Shown: positions 6,370-11,731 of the stretch, in pieces
How positions within the stretch are numbered: the first letter of the stretch is position 1
Layout of the letters: each line of letters starts with the position of its first letter
Assembly (NCBI GenBank): GCA_002011395.1
Contig: MTNG01000072.1
Coordinates: 1-11,731 of the forward strand
Origin: Candidatus Aciduliprofundum sp. JdFR-45
GTDB lineage: Archaea; Thermoplasmatota; Thermoplasmata; Thermoplasmatales; JdFR-45
DNA length: 11,731 nucleotides
Reading direction: 5' to 3'
Made by a program: the position numbers and the translations under genes
Notes under the pieces: generated by a model
Database searches by the model: none
Told to the model about the DNA's origin: nothing
Seen by the model: only the letters and a program-made list of their open reading frames with translations

Positions 6370-6896
6370 AGAGGAAGGATAATCCCATGCGGGACATCGT
6401 GATAGATAAGGTCGTGATAAATATAGGCGTGGGCGAGGGCGGCGAGAAACTGAGGAGGGCGGCGAAGGTCGTTGAACTCCTCACGGGCAAGACGCCCACC
6501 TACACGAAGGCGAAAAAGACCATCCGCGACTTCAACATCAGGAAGAACCTCCCCATCGGAGTGAAGCTCACCCTCCGGGGAAAGGAGGCGGAGGAGTTCC
6601 TGAGGAAGGCGCTCTGGGTGAGGGACTTCAAGGTTCCCAACTACTCCTTCGATTCCACAGGTAACCTGAACTTCGGTATCCCCGACTACACGGAGTTCGA
6701 GGGGATGAAGTACGACCCGGACATCGGCATATTCGGCATGGACATAAACGTGGTGTTCAGGAGGCGCGGCGGTTACAGGGTTGCAAGGCGCAGGATAAAG
6801 AGGGGGAAGATCCCCGCGAGGCACAGGGTGACAAGGGAGGAGACGATGGAATTCATGAAGAAGGAGTTTGGAGTGAAGGTGCTGGAGGTGGAGTGA
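6366..6896 (+). CDS. rpl5: Large-subunit ribosomal protein uL5 (L5)
   Basis: uL5 binds 5S rRNA and forms part of the central protuberance, contacting P-site tRNA and uS13. The product has 176 residues, as expected for archaea. Signatures are NPMRDIVIDKVVINIGVGEG, GEKLRRAAKVVELLTGKTPT, KKTIRDFNIRKNLPIGVKLT, VPNYSFDSTGNLNFGIPDYT and DPDIGIFGMDINVVFRRRGG. The ATG at 6366 is 6 nt after GAGGTGAG (6352-6359) and overlaps the eS4 stop. A downstream ATG at 6387 would remove the family's NPMR lead-in and lacks a good ribosome-binding site. uS14 starts 2 nt after the stop codon. Confidence 0.97.
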   Translation: MKRKDNPMRDIVIDKVVINIGVGEGGEKLRRAAKVVELLTGKTPTYTKAKKTIRDFNIRKNLPIGVKLTLRGKEAEEFLRKALWVRDFKVPNYSFDSTGNLNFGIPDYTEFEGMKYDPDIGIFGMDINVVFRRRGGYRVARRRIKRGKIPARHRVTREETMEFMKKEFGVKVLEVE

Positions 6897-6897
6897 T

Positions 6898-7059
6898 ATG
6901 GCAAAACCCGTGTTGAGGCCCAAGAAGAGGTTCGGGAGAAGCGTCGGCTGCGAGAGGTGCGGCAGGAAGAGGGGAATCATAAGAAGGTACGGTCTGCACC
7001 TCTGCCGGCAGTGCTTCAGAGAGGTCGCGTTTGAAATGGGCTTCAGGAAGTATCAGTGA
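6898..7059 (+). CDS. rps14: Small-subunit ribosomal protein uS14, zinc-ribbon form (S14)
   Basis: uS14 sits in the small-subunit head near uS3 and uS10. This short frame encodes 53 residues, beginning MAKPVLRPKKRFGRSVGCER and ending EMGFRKYQ. It has a C-x2-C at residues 18 and 21 and a second C-x2-C at 36 and 39, the zinc-binding set of the archaeal/eukaryotic type. The Arg-rich segment GRKRGIIRRYGLHLCRQC is diagnostic. The ATG at 6898 follows GGAGGTG (6884-6890) inside uL5. Position between uL5 and uS8 is the conserved one. It is easily missed because of its size, but identity is secure. Confidence 0.96.
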   Translation: MAKPVLRPKKRFGRSVGCERCGRKRGIIRRYGLHLCRQCFREVAFEMGFRKYQ

Positions 7060-7070
7060 GGTGATGTGGA

Positions 7071-7460
7071 ATGCAGCATGACCCCCTGAACGATGCGCTC
7101 GCGATGATAAAGAACGCCGCGATGGTTGGTAAGAGGGAAATATACATAAAGCCGGCGTCAAAGCTCATAGGCCGCGTGCTGAAAATCATGCAGGACCACG
7201 AGTACATAAAGGAGTTTGAGTTCATAGAGGACGGGAGGGGAGGAAAGTTCAGAGTCGTAATAAACCCCGTGATAAACAACTGCGGCGCAATAAAGCCGAG
7301 GTTTTCCGTGCGCAGGGATAACCTGGAGAAGTACGAGGCGCGCTACCTCCCCGCACAGGATTTCGGGATAATAATACTCACGACCAACCAGGGCGTTATG
7401 ACCCATAAGGACGCGAAGGAGCGCGGCATAGGTGGAAAGCTCCTGGCGTTCGTGTACTGA
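7071..7460 (+). CDS. rps8: Small-subunit ribosomal protein uS8 (S8)
   Basis: uS8 is a primary 16S rRNA-binding protein that organises the central domain of the small subunit. The 129-residue product is standard for archaea. It starts MQHDPLNDALAMIKNAAMVG, continues KIMQDHEYIKEFEFIEDGRG and NPVINNCGAIKPRFSVRRDN, and ends with the conserved C-terminal block TTNQGVMTHKDAKERGIGGK. The ATG at 7071 is 5 nt after GAGGTGAT (7058-7065), which overlaps the uS14 stop. In E. coli S8 regulates the spc operon; no comparable RNA element could be recognised here by eye. Confidence 0.98.
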   Translation: MQHDPLNDALAMIKNAAMVGKREIYIKPASKLIGRVLKIMQDHEYIKEFEFIEDGRGGKFRVVINPVINNCGAIKPRFSVRRDNLEKYEARYLPAQDFGIIILTTNQGVMTHKDAKERGIGGKLLAFVY

Positions 7461-7461
7461 T

Positions 7462-7467
7462 GGTGAT
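7462..7467 (+). promoter_or_regulatory. Shine-Dalgarno element for uL6
   Basis: GGTGAT lies 4 nt before the ATG at 7472, the same geometry as at uL24 and uL15. No comparable element precedes the upstream in-frame ATG at 7460, so 7472 is favoured. Confidence 0.6.
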
Positions 7468-7471
7468 GGAA

Positions 7472-8011
7472 ATGCCGGTGGCACCTGAGGTGGAATATGT
7501 GGTCCCGATCCCCGACGGAGTGAGCGCATCCCTGGACGGATTTACGCTTACCATAAAGGGACCGAAGGGCACACTCCAGAGGGAGTTCAAGCACGAGAAG
7601 GTGAAGATGTCCCTGGACGAAAAGGGCGTTAGGATATACTGTGCCCTGCCGAAGAAGAAGGATGCCGCACTCGCGGGAACGTGGCGCGCCCACGTGAAGA
7701 ACATGATACGGGGCGTCACGGAGGGGTTCAGATACGAATTGAAAATAGTGTACGCGCACTTCCCCATGAAGGTGAGCGTCAGGGGCAGGAAGGTGGTGAT
7801 TGAGAACTTCCTCGGTGAGAAGACGCCCCGCTACGCGGACATATACGGCGATGTGAAGGTCACGGTGAAGGGCAACACCGTGATAGTGGAAGGGATAAAC
7901 GTTGAGGAGTGCGGACAGACGGCGGCGAACATAGAGCGGGCCACCAGAATCAAGGGAAGGGACCCGCGCGTGTTTCAGGACGGCATCTACATCGTCTCAA
8001 AGAAGGGGTGA
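7472..8011 (+). CDS. rpl6: Large-subunit ribosomal protein uL6 (L6)
   Basis: uL6 lies near the factor-binding site and the sarcin-ricin loop. From the ATG at 7472 it has 179 residues, as in other archaea. The two repeated alpha/beta domains of the family are visible. The first carries DGFTLTIKGPKGTLQREFKH. The second carries YAHFPMKVSVRGRKVVIENF, LGEKTPRYADIYGDVKVTVK and GNTVIVEGINVEECGQTAAN, then ERATRIKGRDPRVFQDGIYI. The frame opens at 7460 (ATG overlapping the uS8 stop), giving four extra residues; I prefer 7472 on ribosome-binding-site spacing and because archaeal uL6 commonly begins MPVA. eL32 follows after 6 nt. Confidence 0.95.
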   Translation: MPVAPEVEYVVPIPDGVSASLDGFTLTIKGPKGTLQREFKHEKVKMSLDEKGVRIYCALPKKKDAALAGTWRAHVKNMIRGVTEGFRYELKIVYAHFPMKVSVRGRKVVIENFLGEKTPRYADIYGDVKVTVKGNTVIVEGINVEECGQTAANIERATRIKGRDPRVFQDGIYIVSKKG

Positions 8012-8017
8012 TAACCT

Positions 8018-8452
8018 ATGGCCCATGAAGTCAAACCCAAGCCCAAACTCACGGACGAGGAAAAGCGCCTCCTCAGGATGAGAAACGCGATGAACAGGAA
8101 GAGGCCAAAGTTCAGGATGGCCGACTGGTGGAGGTTCAAGCGGCTGGACGAGGTGTGGAGGAAGCCGAAGGGCAAGCACTCCAAGTTGAGGGAGCACAAG
8201 GGCTACCGCCCTCCCGTGGTGGACTCCGGGTTCAGGGGTCCCCGCGCGGTTCGCGGTCTTCACCCGTCCGGGTTCAGGGAAGTACTGATTCACAACCCGA
8301 AGGAGCTGGAGAACGTAGATCCCGAAAGGGAGGCGGTGCGCATCGCGTCCACAGTCGGGATGAGGAAGCGCGAGGTAATAGAGAAGAGGGCAAAGGAACT
8401 CGGCATAAGGGTTCTCAACCCCGTGCTGACACGAGGAGGTGAGGAGGAATGA
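8018..8452 (+). CDS. rpl32e: Large-subunit ribosomal protein eL32 (L32e)
   Basis: eL32 is a large-subunit protein present in archaea and eukaryotes only. The product has 144 residues. After a charged N-terminus (EVKPKPKLTDEEKRLLRMRN) the signature segment RPKFRMADWWRFKRLDEVWR is followed by PKGKHSKLREHKGYRPPVVD, GFRGPRAVRGLHPSGFREVL and AVRIASTVGMRKREVIEKRA. The ATG at 8018 is 5 nt after GGTGAT (8007-8012). The 3' end overlaps eL19 as ATGA. Presence of eL32-eL19 between uL6 and uL18 is the standard archaeal insertion into the spc gene order. Confidence 0.97.
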   Translation: MAHEVKPKPKLTDEEKRLLRMRNAMNRKRPKFRMADWWRFKRLDEVWRKPKGKHSKLREHKGYRPPVVDSGFRGPRAVRGLHPSGFREVLIHNPKELENVDPEREAVRIASTVGMRKREVIEKRAKELGIRVLNPVLTRGGEEE

Positions 8453-8907
8453 ACCTCAGGTTCCAGCGTCGCCTGGCGGCGCAGATACTGAAGTGCGGTG
8501 AGAACAGGGTCTGGATGGACCCCACGCACATAGAGGAGATCGCCGAGGCGATAACCAAGGAGGACATCCGGGAACTCATCCGCGAGGGATACATAAAGAA
8601 GATGCAGGTAAAGGGGACATCGCGTGTGCGCGCCAGATACATCGCGGCCCAGAAGGCAAAGGGTCGGAGAAGAGGGCACGGCAAGAGAAAGGGCGCCAAG
8701 TACGCAAGGTATCCCCGCAAGAGGCGCTGGATGAAGAACATACGCGCCATAAGGAGGACCCTTCGCGAACTGAGGGACGAGGGCAAACTGGACAGGCACC
8801 ACTACAGGAAGGCCTACAGATGGGCGAAGGGCGGCATCTTCAAGAGCAAGAAGCACCTCATCCAGCACCTTGAGATGATGGGATACATAGAGAAGGAGGG
8901 TTCCTGA
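8449..8907 (+). CDS. rpl19e: Large-subunit ribosomal protein eL19 (L19e)
   Basis: eL19 is an archaeal/eukaryotic large-subunit protein with an elongated helical shape that contributes to intersubunit contacts. The product has 152 residues: NLRFQRRLAAQILKCGENRV, WMDPTHIEEIAEAITKEDIR, ELIREGYIKKMQVKGTSRVR, then the basic linker KGRRRGHGKRKGAKYARYPR and the helical WMKNIRAIRRTLRELRDEGK. The C-terminal end includes YRKAYRWAKGGIFKSKKHLI. The ATG at 8449 is 5 nt after GAGGTGAG (8436-8443). The stop TGA at 8905-8907 shares its last base with the uL18 start. Confidence 0.97.
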   Translation: MNLRFQRRLAAQILKCGENRVWMDPTHIEEIAEAITKEDIRELIREGYIKKMQVKGTSRVRARYIAAQKAKGRRRGHGKRKGAKYARYPRKRRWMKNIRAIRRTLRELRDEGKLDRHHYRKAYRWAKGGIFKSKKHLIQHLEMMGYIEKEGS

Positions 8908-9410
8908 TGGCGGACGGACCGACGTACAGGGTGAAGTTCAGGCGGAGGCGTGAGGGAAAGACCGACTACAGGAAGAGGCTGGCCCTTCTAAAATCCGGGA
9001 AGATAAGGGCGGTGGTGAGGAGGACCGGGGGGCGCATAATAGTTCAGTTCGTGGAGTACCACCCGGAGGGGGACAGGGTGCTCGCCTCCGCGACCTCCAC
9101 GGAACTCAAGAAGTATGGATGGGAACTTCCCCACAAGAACACACCCGGTGCGTATCTCACAGGATACCTCGCCGCGCTCAGGGCGAGGAAGGCGGGCGTG
9201 GAAGAGGCAGTGCTTGACATAGGGCGACACGTCCCCGTGCGCGGTGGCAGGGTCTTCTCCGCCCTTAAGGGCATAGTTGACGGCGGCGTCGTTGTGCCCC
9301 ACAGCGAGGAGGTATTCCCCGACGAGGATAGGATAAAGGGAATGCACATCTCGGAGGACCACCCTGCGCTCTTTGATGAGGTTAAGAAGAGAATGGAGGA
9401 ATCGCCATGA
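8907..9410 (+). CDS. rpl18: Large-subunit ribosomal protein uL18 (L18)
   Basis: uL18 binds 5S rRNA together with uL5 in the central protuberance. The product has 167 residues, within the archaeal range. Family features are YRVKFRRRREGKTDYRKRLA, LLKSGKIRAVVRRTGGRIIV, the segment NTPGAYLTGYLAALRARKAG and a conserved block RGGRVFSALKGIVDGGVVVP followed by HSEEVFPDEDRIKGMHISED. The ATG at 8907 overlaps the eL19 stop (TGATG) and follows GGAGGG (8895-8900) with 6-nt spacing. The 3' end overlaps the uS5 start as ATGA. Confidence 0.97.
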   Translation: MADGPTYRVKFRRRREGKTDYRKRLALLKSGKIRAVVRRTGGRIIVQFVEYHPEGDRVLASATSTELKKYGWELPHKNTPGAYLTGYLAALRARKAGVEEAVLDIGRHVPVRGGRVFSALKGIVDGGVVVPHSEEVFPDEDRIKGMHISEDHPALFDEVKKRMEESP

Positions 9411-9573
9411 CCGAGGATTGGGTACCCAGGACGAAGCTGGGCCGGCTGGTCTACGAGGGCAAGATCACCAACATGTCGGATGTCCTGCACAGCAATCTCC
9501 CGCTCAGGGAGCCGGAGATAGTGGATATCCTCCTCCCGGACCTTGAGGAGGAGGTCATAGATGTCAACGTGGT

Positions 9574-9607
9574 TCAGAGAATGACGGACTCAGAGAATGA
9601 CGGACTC
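9574..9607 (+). repeat. Exact 16-bp tandem duplication within uS5
   Basis: The unit CAGAGAATGACGGACT occurs twice in direct succession (9575-9590 and 9591-9606). The period-16 match extends by one base on each side. Because 16 is not a multiple of 3, it shifts the uS5 frame by one. The locus is 682 nt as given and 666 nt (222 codons) with one copy removed. Confidence 0.95.
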
Positions 9608-10088
9608 CGGAAGGAGGATGAAGTTCTCCGTGACCGTTGCGGTGGGCAACAAGGACGGCTATGTCGGCATCGGGAGGGCAAAGGACAGAGAGGTCGGGCC
9701 GGCCATAAGGAAGGCGGCGGACAGGGCCAAACTGCACATAATAGAGATCAGAAGGGGCTGCGGCTCCTGGGAGTGCGGATGCGGTGGACCGCACACGCTG
9801 CCCTTCAAGGTGGTCGGGAGGGCCGGAAGCGTGGAGGTCACGCTCAAGCCCGCCCCGAAGGGCGTCGGTCTAGCGGTTGGCGACGTGGCCAAGGTGATAC
9901 TGCGCCTCGCAGGCGTGAAGGACGCGTGGGGCTTCACCCGGGGCCACACCAAGACCACGGTGAATTACGCCTACGCTACGTTCGATGCCCTCAGGCACAC
10001 TGCCCTTCAGAGAATACCGCCCTCCGTGAGGGCGACCACGCCCATATACGCAGGAGGTGTTGAGGTTGTACGCGGTGATACGAGTTAG
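9597..10088 (+). CDS. rps5: uS5 C-terminal open frame (downstream of the frame break)
   Basis: As written, this 163-residue frame contains most of uS5: the double-stranded-RNA-binding-like N-terminal domain from about residue 6 onward (MKFSVTVAVGNKDGYVGIGR), the archaeal Cys-rich loop GCGSWECGCGG, and the C-terminal domain with TRGHTKTTVNYAYATFDALR. The ATG at 9597 lies inside the second copy of the duplication and corresponds to an internal Met of normal uS5. No Shine-Dalgarno element precedes it (ACTCAGAGA), so independent initiation is poorly supported. Automatic annotation may report this frame as the S5 gene. It overlaps the likely uL30 start by 23 nt. Confidence 0.6.
   Translation: MTDSGRRMKFSVTVAVGNKDGYVGIGRAKDREVGPAIRKAADRAKLHIIEIRRGCGSWECGCGGPHTLPFKVVGRAGSVEVTLKPAPKGVGLAVGDVAKVILRLAGVKDAWGFTRGHTKTTVNYAYATFDALRHTALQRIPPSVRATTPIYAGGVEVVRGDTS
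10053..10059 (+). promoter_or_regulatory. Shine-Dalgarno element for uL30, inside uS5
   Basis: GGAGGTG lies 6 nt before the TTG at 10066. It overlaps the in-frame GTG at 10057 and nearly touches the TTG at 10060, so 10066 is the best-spaced start. Confidence 0.7.
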
Positions 10089-10542
10089 AGGACGCACGGG
10101 TATAAAGAGGGATATAGCGGACACGCTGAAGATGCTCCGCCTCACCAGGGTGAATCACTGCGTCCTCATACCGGACACGCCCGCGTACAGGGGGATGCTC
10201 CAGAAAGTGAAGGACTACGTCACCTGGGGTGAGATAGACCACGAGACCCTTCTGGAGCTGATAAGGGCCAGGGGTCGGTTGATGGGCGATAAGCCCATAA
10301 CGGACGAGTATGTCAGGGAGCACACCGCATTTGAGAGCGTTGAGGACTTCGCAAAGGCGGTCGTTGAGGGCAGGGTGGAGTACAAGGACCTGCCGGGAGT
10401 GAAACCCGTGTTCCGCCTGCACCCTCCAATAGGCGGCTGGGAGAAGATAAAGAGGAGTTACAGGGAGGGCGGCGCTCTGGGTTATCGCGGGAGCGACATA
10501 ACGGCCCTCATAAGGAGGATGCTCGGTCCCGGAAGGTGGTGA
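10066..10542 (+). CDS. rpl30: Large-subunit ribosomal protein uL30 (L30)
   Basis: uL30 is a large-subunit protein near the central protuberance; the archaeal form is much longer than the bacterial one (about 60 residues). From the TTG at 10066 it has 158 residues and begins MYAVIRVRGRTGIKRDIADT, matching the family's YAVIR-RG opening. It continues LKMLRLTRVNHCVLIPDTPA and GMLQKVKDYVTWGEIDHETL, and ends with the C-terminal block FRLHPPIGGWEKIKRSYREG. No ATG is available at the right place. GTG 10057 and TTG 10060 are in frame, but both are too close to or inside the ribosome-binding site. The start overlaps uS5 by 23 nt. Confidence 0.93.
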   Translation: MYAVIRVRGRTGIKRDIADTLKMLRLTRVNHCVLIPDTPAYRGMLQKVKDYVTWGEIDHETLLELIRARGRLMGDKPITDEYVREHTAFESVEDFAKAVVEGRVEYKDLPGVKPVFRLHPPIGGWEKIKRSYREGGALGYRGSDITALIRRMLGPGRW

Positions 10543-10543
10543 T
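10538..10543 (+). promoter_or_regulatory. Shine-Dalgarno element for uL15
   Basis: GGTGAT overlaps the uL30 stop and lies 4 nt before the ATG at 10548. It excludes the in-frame GTG at 10536, which precedes the element. Confidence 0.65.
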
Positions 10544-10547
10544 ACAT

Positions 10548-10991
10548 ATGGGCAAGAAAAGGTCAAGGAAATTCAGGGGATATCGCAGGCACGGCCACGG
10601 TATGAAGGGTCGGAGGGGCAAGGGTCTCCGCGGCGGAAAGGGTATGGCCGGGCTGTGCAAGCACAGGTTCATATGGATGGTGAAGTACAGGCCGGACCAC
10701 TGGGGAAGACACGGGTTCACGAGCCACCACCCCAGGAGAGAGGTCAGGGCCATCAGCATAAAAAAGATGCACGAGATGCTGCCCATCTGGCTGGAAAACG
10801 GATACGCGAGGCGCGAGGGAGACATCGTCGTCGTTGACCTCGGCGCTGCCGGGTATCAGAAACTGCTTGGAAGCGGCAGGGTGACCACAAAGCTTAAAGT
10901 CATCGTTGAAGATGCCAGCGAGAGGGCTGTGGAGAAGATCACCGCAGCCGGCGGCGAGGTAGAGATGCATGGAAGAGCGGATACCGCGTAA
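10548..10991 (+). CDS. rpl15: Large-subunit ribosomal protein uL15 (L15)
   Basis: uL15 is a late-assembling large-subunit protein with a long basic, glycine-rich N-terminal extension that threads into 23S rRNA. From the ATG at 10548 it has 147 residues. The extension is obvious: MGKKRSRKFRGYRRHGHGMK, GRRGKGLRGGKGMAGLCKHR. The archaeal segment YRPDHWGRHGFTSHHPRREV follows, then the globular C-terminal domain with VDLGAAGYQKLLGSGRVTTK and a helix ASERAVEKITAAGGEVE. The frame opens earlier at GTG 10536 but the ribosome-binding site favours 10548. The last 23 nt overlap secY. Confidence 0.96.
   Translation: MGKKRSRKFRGYRRHGHGMKGRRGKGLRGGKGMAGLCKHRFIWMVKYRPDHWGRHGFTSHHPRREVRAISIKKMHEMLPIWLENGYARREGDIVVVDLGAAGYQKLLGSGRVTTKLKVIVEDASERAVEKITAAGGEVEMHGRADTA
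10956..10963 (+). promoter_or_regulatory. Shine-Dalgarno element for secY, inside uL15
   Basis: GAGGTAGA lies 5 nt before the ATG at 10969. It supports initiation there and therefore supports the unusual N-terminal extension of SecY. Confidence 0.6.
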
Positions 10992-11731
10992 CTGGGCCAA
11001 GGGTTCGTGGGTGTTTCTCGCCTGGATAGTCGTCTTCAACCTCTACGGGTACCTCTCCTTCGGCGTGGTGCCCTTCTCAGGTGAGTTCTGGTCAAAGTAC
11101 TGGTTCAACGGCCTCATATTCACCCTGCTCACCATACCCCTCTTCCTCATATGGTTCCTCGCCGAGAGCTATGCGGGGGAGAAGAGCAAACTGTACGGTC
11201 TGAAACCCGTTCTGCTATACCTGCCCATGGTGAAGAAGCCGACGGGACACGTTCACTTCCGCACGAAGTTCATGTGGACCGCCCTTGTACTGGTCCTATA
11301 TTTCATACTCACCAACATATACCTTTATGGCCTGGACGTTGAGAAGACCATAGACGTCTTTGAATCCTTCAGGGCCATACTGGCAGGTACATCCGGCTCG
11401 CTCATGCACCTCGGCATAGGGCCCATAGTGACGGCGAGCATAATCATGCAGCTTTTCGTGGGCGCGAAGATGTTCAACATAGACCTGGGGAACGAGGAGG
11501 ACAGGGCGATATACCAGGAGACGCAGAAACTCCTAGTCATAATAATGATATTTGTGGAGGCCATCCCGCAGGTCTACGGCTATCTGCAACCCTCAAACAC
11601 CTTCATCGCCGCGCTGGACGCGTGGTCGGGCGGATACGGCTACTTCTGGGCACGTGCCATCATAGTGATTCAGCTCTTCTTCGGTTCGTACCTCGTCTTC
11701 CTGATGGACGAGGTCGTGTCCAAGTGGGGCA
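10969..11731 (+). CDS. secY: Preprotein translocase subunit SecY (Sec61 alpha), 3'-truncated, with N-terminal extension
   Basis: SecY forms the protein-conducting channel in the cytoplasmic membrane. The frame runs off the window after 254 complete codons, so about half is seen. Canonical archaeal SecY begins around residue 72 here: KLYGLKPVLLYLPMVKKPTG, HVHFRTKFMWT, transmembrane helix 1 near residues 101-122, then ILAGTSGSLMHLGIGPIVTA (plug and helix 2), LGNEEDRAIYQETQKLLVII (loop and helix 3) and a fourth helix near 228-246. Ahead of that are about 70 extra residues with two hydrophobic segments (about 13-34 and 45-65). The ATG at 10969 has a good ribosome-binding site and overlaps uL15. 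In-frame GTG codons near residues 33-34 are possible but less convincing starts. Placement after uL15 is the conserved one. Confidence 0.93.
   Translation, partial: MEERIPRNWAKGSWVFLAWIVVFNLYGYLSFGVVPFSGEFWSKYWFNGLIFTLLTIPLFLIWFLAESYAGEKSKLYGLKPVLLYLPMVKKPTGHVHFRTKFMWTALVLVLYFILTNIYLYGLDVEKTIDVFESFRAILAGTSGSLMHLGIGPIVTASIIMQLFVGAKMFNIDLGNEEDRAIYQETQKLLVIIMIFVEAIPQVYGYLQPSNTFIAALDAWSGGYGYFWARAIIVIQLFFGSYLVFLMDEVVSKWG

Larger units (their letters stand above)
9407..10088 (+). pseudogene. rps5: Small-subunit ribosomal protein uS5 gene, frame broken by a 16-bp tandem duplication
   Basis: uS5 lies at the small-subunit decoding and mRNA-entry region and affects accuracy. The first frame from the ATG at 9407 (GGAGGA at 9395-9400) reads a normal uS5 N-terminus: WVPRTKLGRLVYEGKITNMS, then LLPDLEEEVIDVNVVQRMTD up to residue 62. 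After that it turns into unrelated sequence and stops at 10063. The rest of uS5 continues in the +1 frame from 9597 as MTDSGRRMKFSVTVAVGNKD to the TAG at 10086-10088, including RRGCGSWECGCGGPHTLPFK and LKPAPKGVGLAVGDVAKVIL. The switch coincides with an exact 16-bp duplication. Deleting one copy gives one frame of 221 residues reading VVQRMTDSGRRMKF, the usual archaeal length. The protein is essential, so an assembly or sequencing error is the most likely cause; a real mutation cannot be excluded. Confidence 0.9.

Noticed and set aside
1745..7071. Short gaps between genes considered for internal promoters or terminators
   Set aside because: The gaps are at most about 11 nt and consist of ribosome-binding sites; no TATA/BRE element or oligo-T terminator is seen.
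9583..9597. Internal initiation at ATG 9597 as the genuine start of a shortened uS5
   Set aside because: There is no Shine-Dalgarno element upstream. The ATG is an internal Met of normal uS5, and the missing N-terminal part is present and well conserved just upstream in the other frame.
9574..9607. Programmed +1 frameshift in uS5 as the explanation for the split gene
   Set aside because: No slippery heptamer, stop-codon stall or downstream structure is apparent, and the frame change is exactly explained by a perfect 16-bp duplication.

Overview
The window is a compact archaeal ribosomal-protein superoperon, all genes on the + strand. It follows the S10-spc order seen in Euryarchaeota: uL3-uL4-uL23-uL2-uS19-uL22-uS3-uL29-rnp1-uS17-uL14-uL24-eS4-uL5-uS14-uS8-uL6-eL32-eL19-uL18-uS5-uL30-uL15-secY. 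That is 24 genes: 22 ribosomal proteins, one RNase P protein subunit and the translocon channel subunit SecY. The archaeal assignment rests on the archaeal/eukaryotic-type proteins eS4, eL32 and eL19, on the RNase P subunit Rnp1 (Rpp29 family), and on the archaeal versions of the shared proteins. Sequence character is GC-rich (near 60 % by eye) with heavy use of AGG for Arg and ATA for Ile. Together with the SecY flavour, this suggests a Thermoplasmata-like, possibly thermophilic euryarchaeon. That placement is an inference; no 16S or other taxonomic marker is present.

Layout: 1-4088 holds the S10-like part (uL3, truncated by the window edge, through uS3). 4045-5666 holds uL29, rnp1, uS17, uL14 and uL24. 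5659-9410 holds eS4 through uL18, including a 53-residue zinc-ribbon uS14. 9407-10991 holds uS5, uL30 and uL15. 10969-11731 is the 5' part of secY. Genes overlap or are separated by at most about 11 nt, so there is no room for internal promoters or terminators, and none is seen. Most cistrons are preceded by a Shine-Dalgarno element close to GAGGTGAT, 4-6 nt before the start codon. I used this regularity to choose starts for uL23, uL22, uL29, uS17, uL24, uL6, uL30, uL15 and secY.

The products work together: large- and small-subunit ribosomal proteins are made from one message, alongside an RNase P subunit (tRNA 5' maturation) and the channel that receives nascent membrane proteins from the ribosome.

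Two things are out of the ordinary. First, the uS5 gene carries an exact 16-bp tandem duplication (period-16 run at 9574-9607) that throws its reading frame; removing one copy restores a normal uS5 of 221 residues. An error or unmerged overlap in the assembly, or a recent mutation, is more likely than a new biological mechanism. Second, SecY appears to have about 70 extra N-terminal residues with two hydrophobic segments ahead of the canonical SecY start region. I found no previously undescribed system, mobile element, CRISPR array or RNA gene here.
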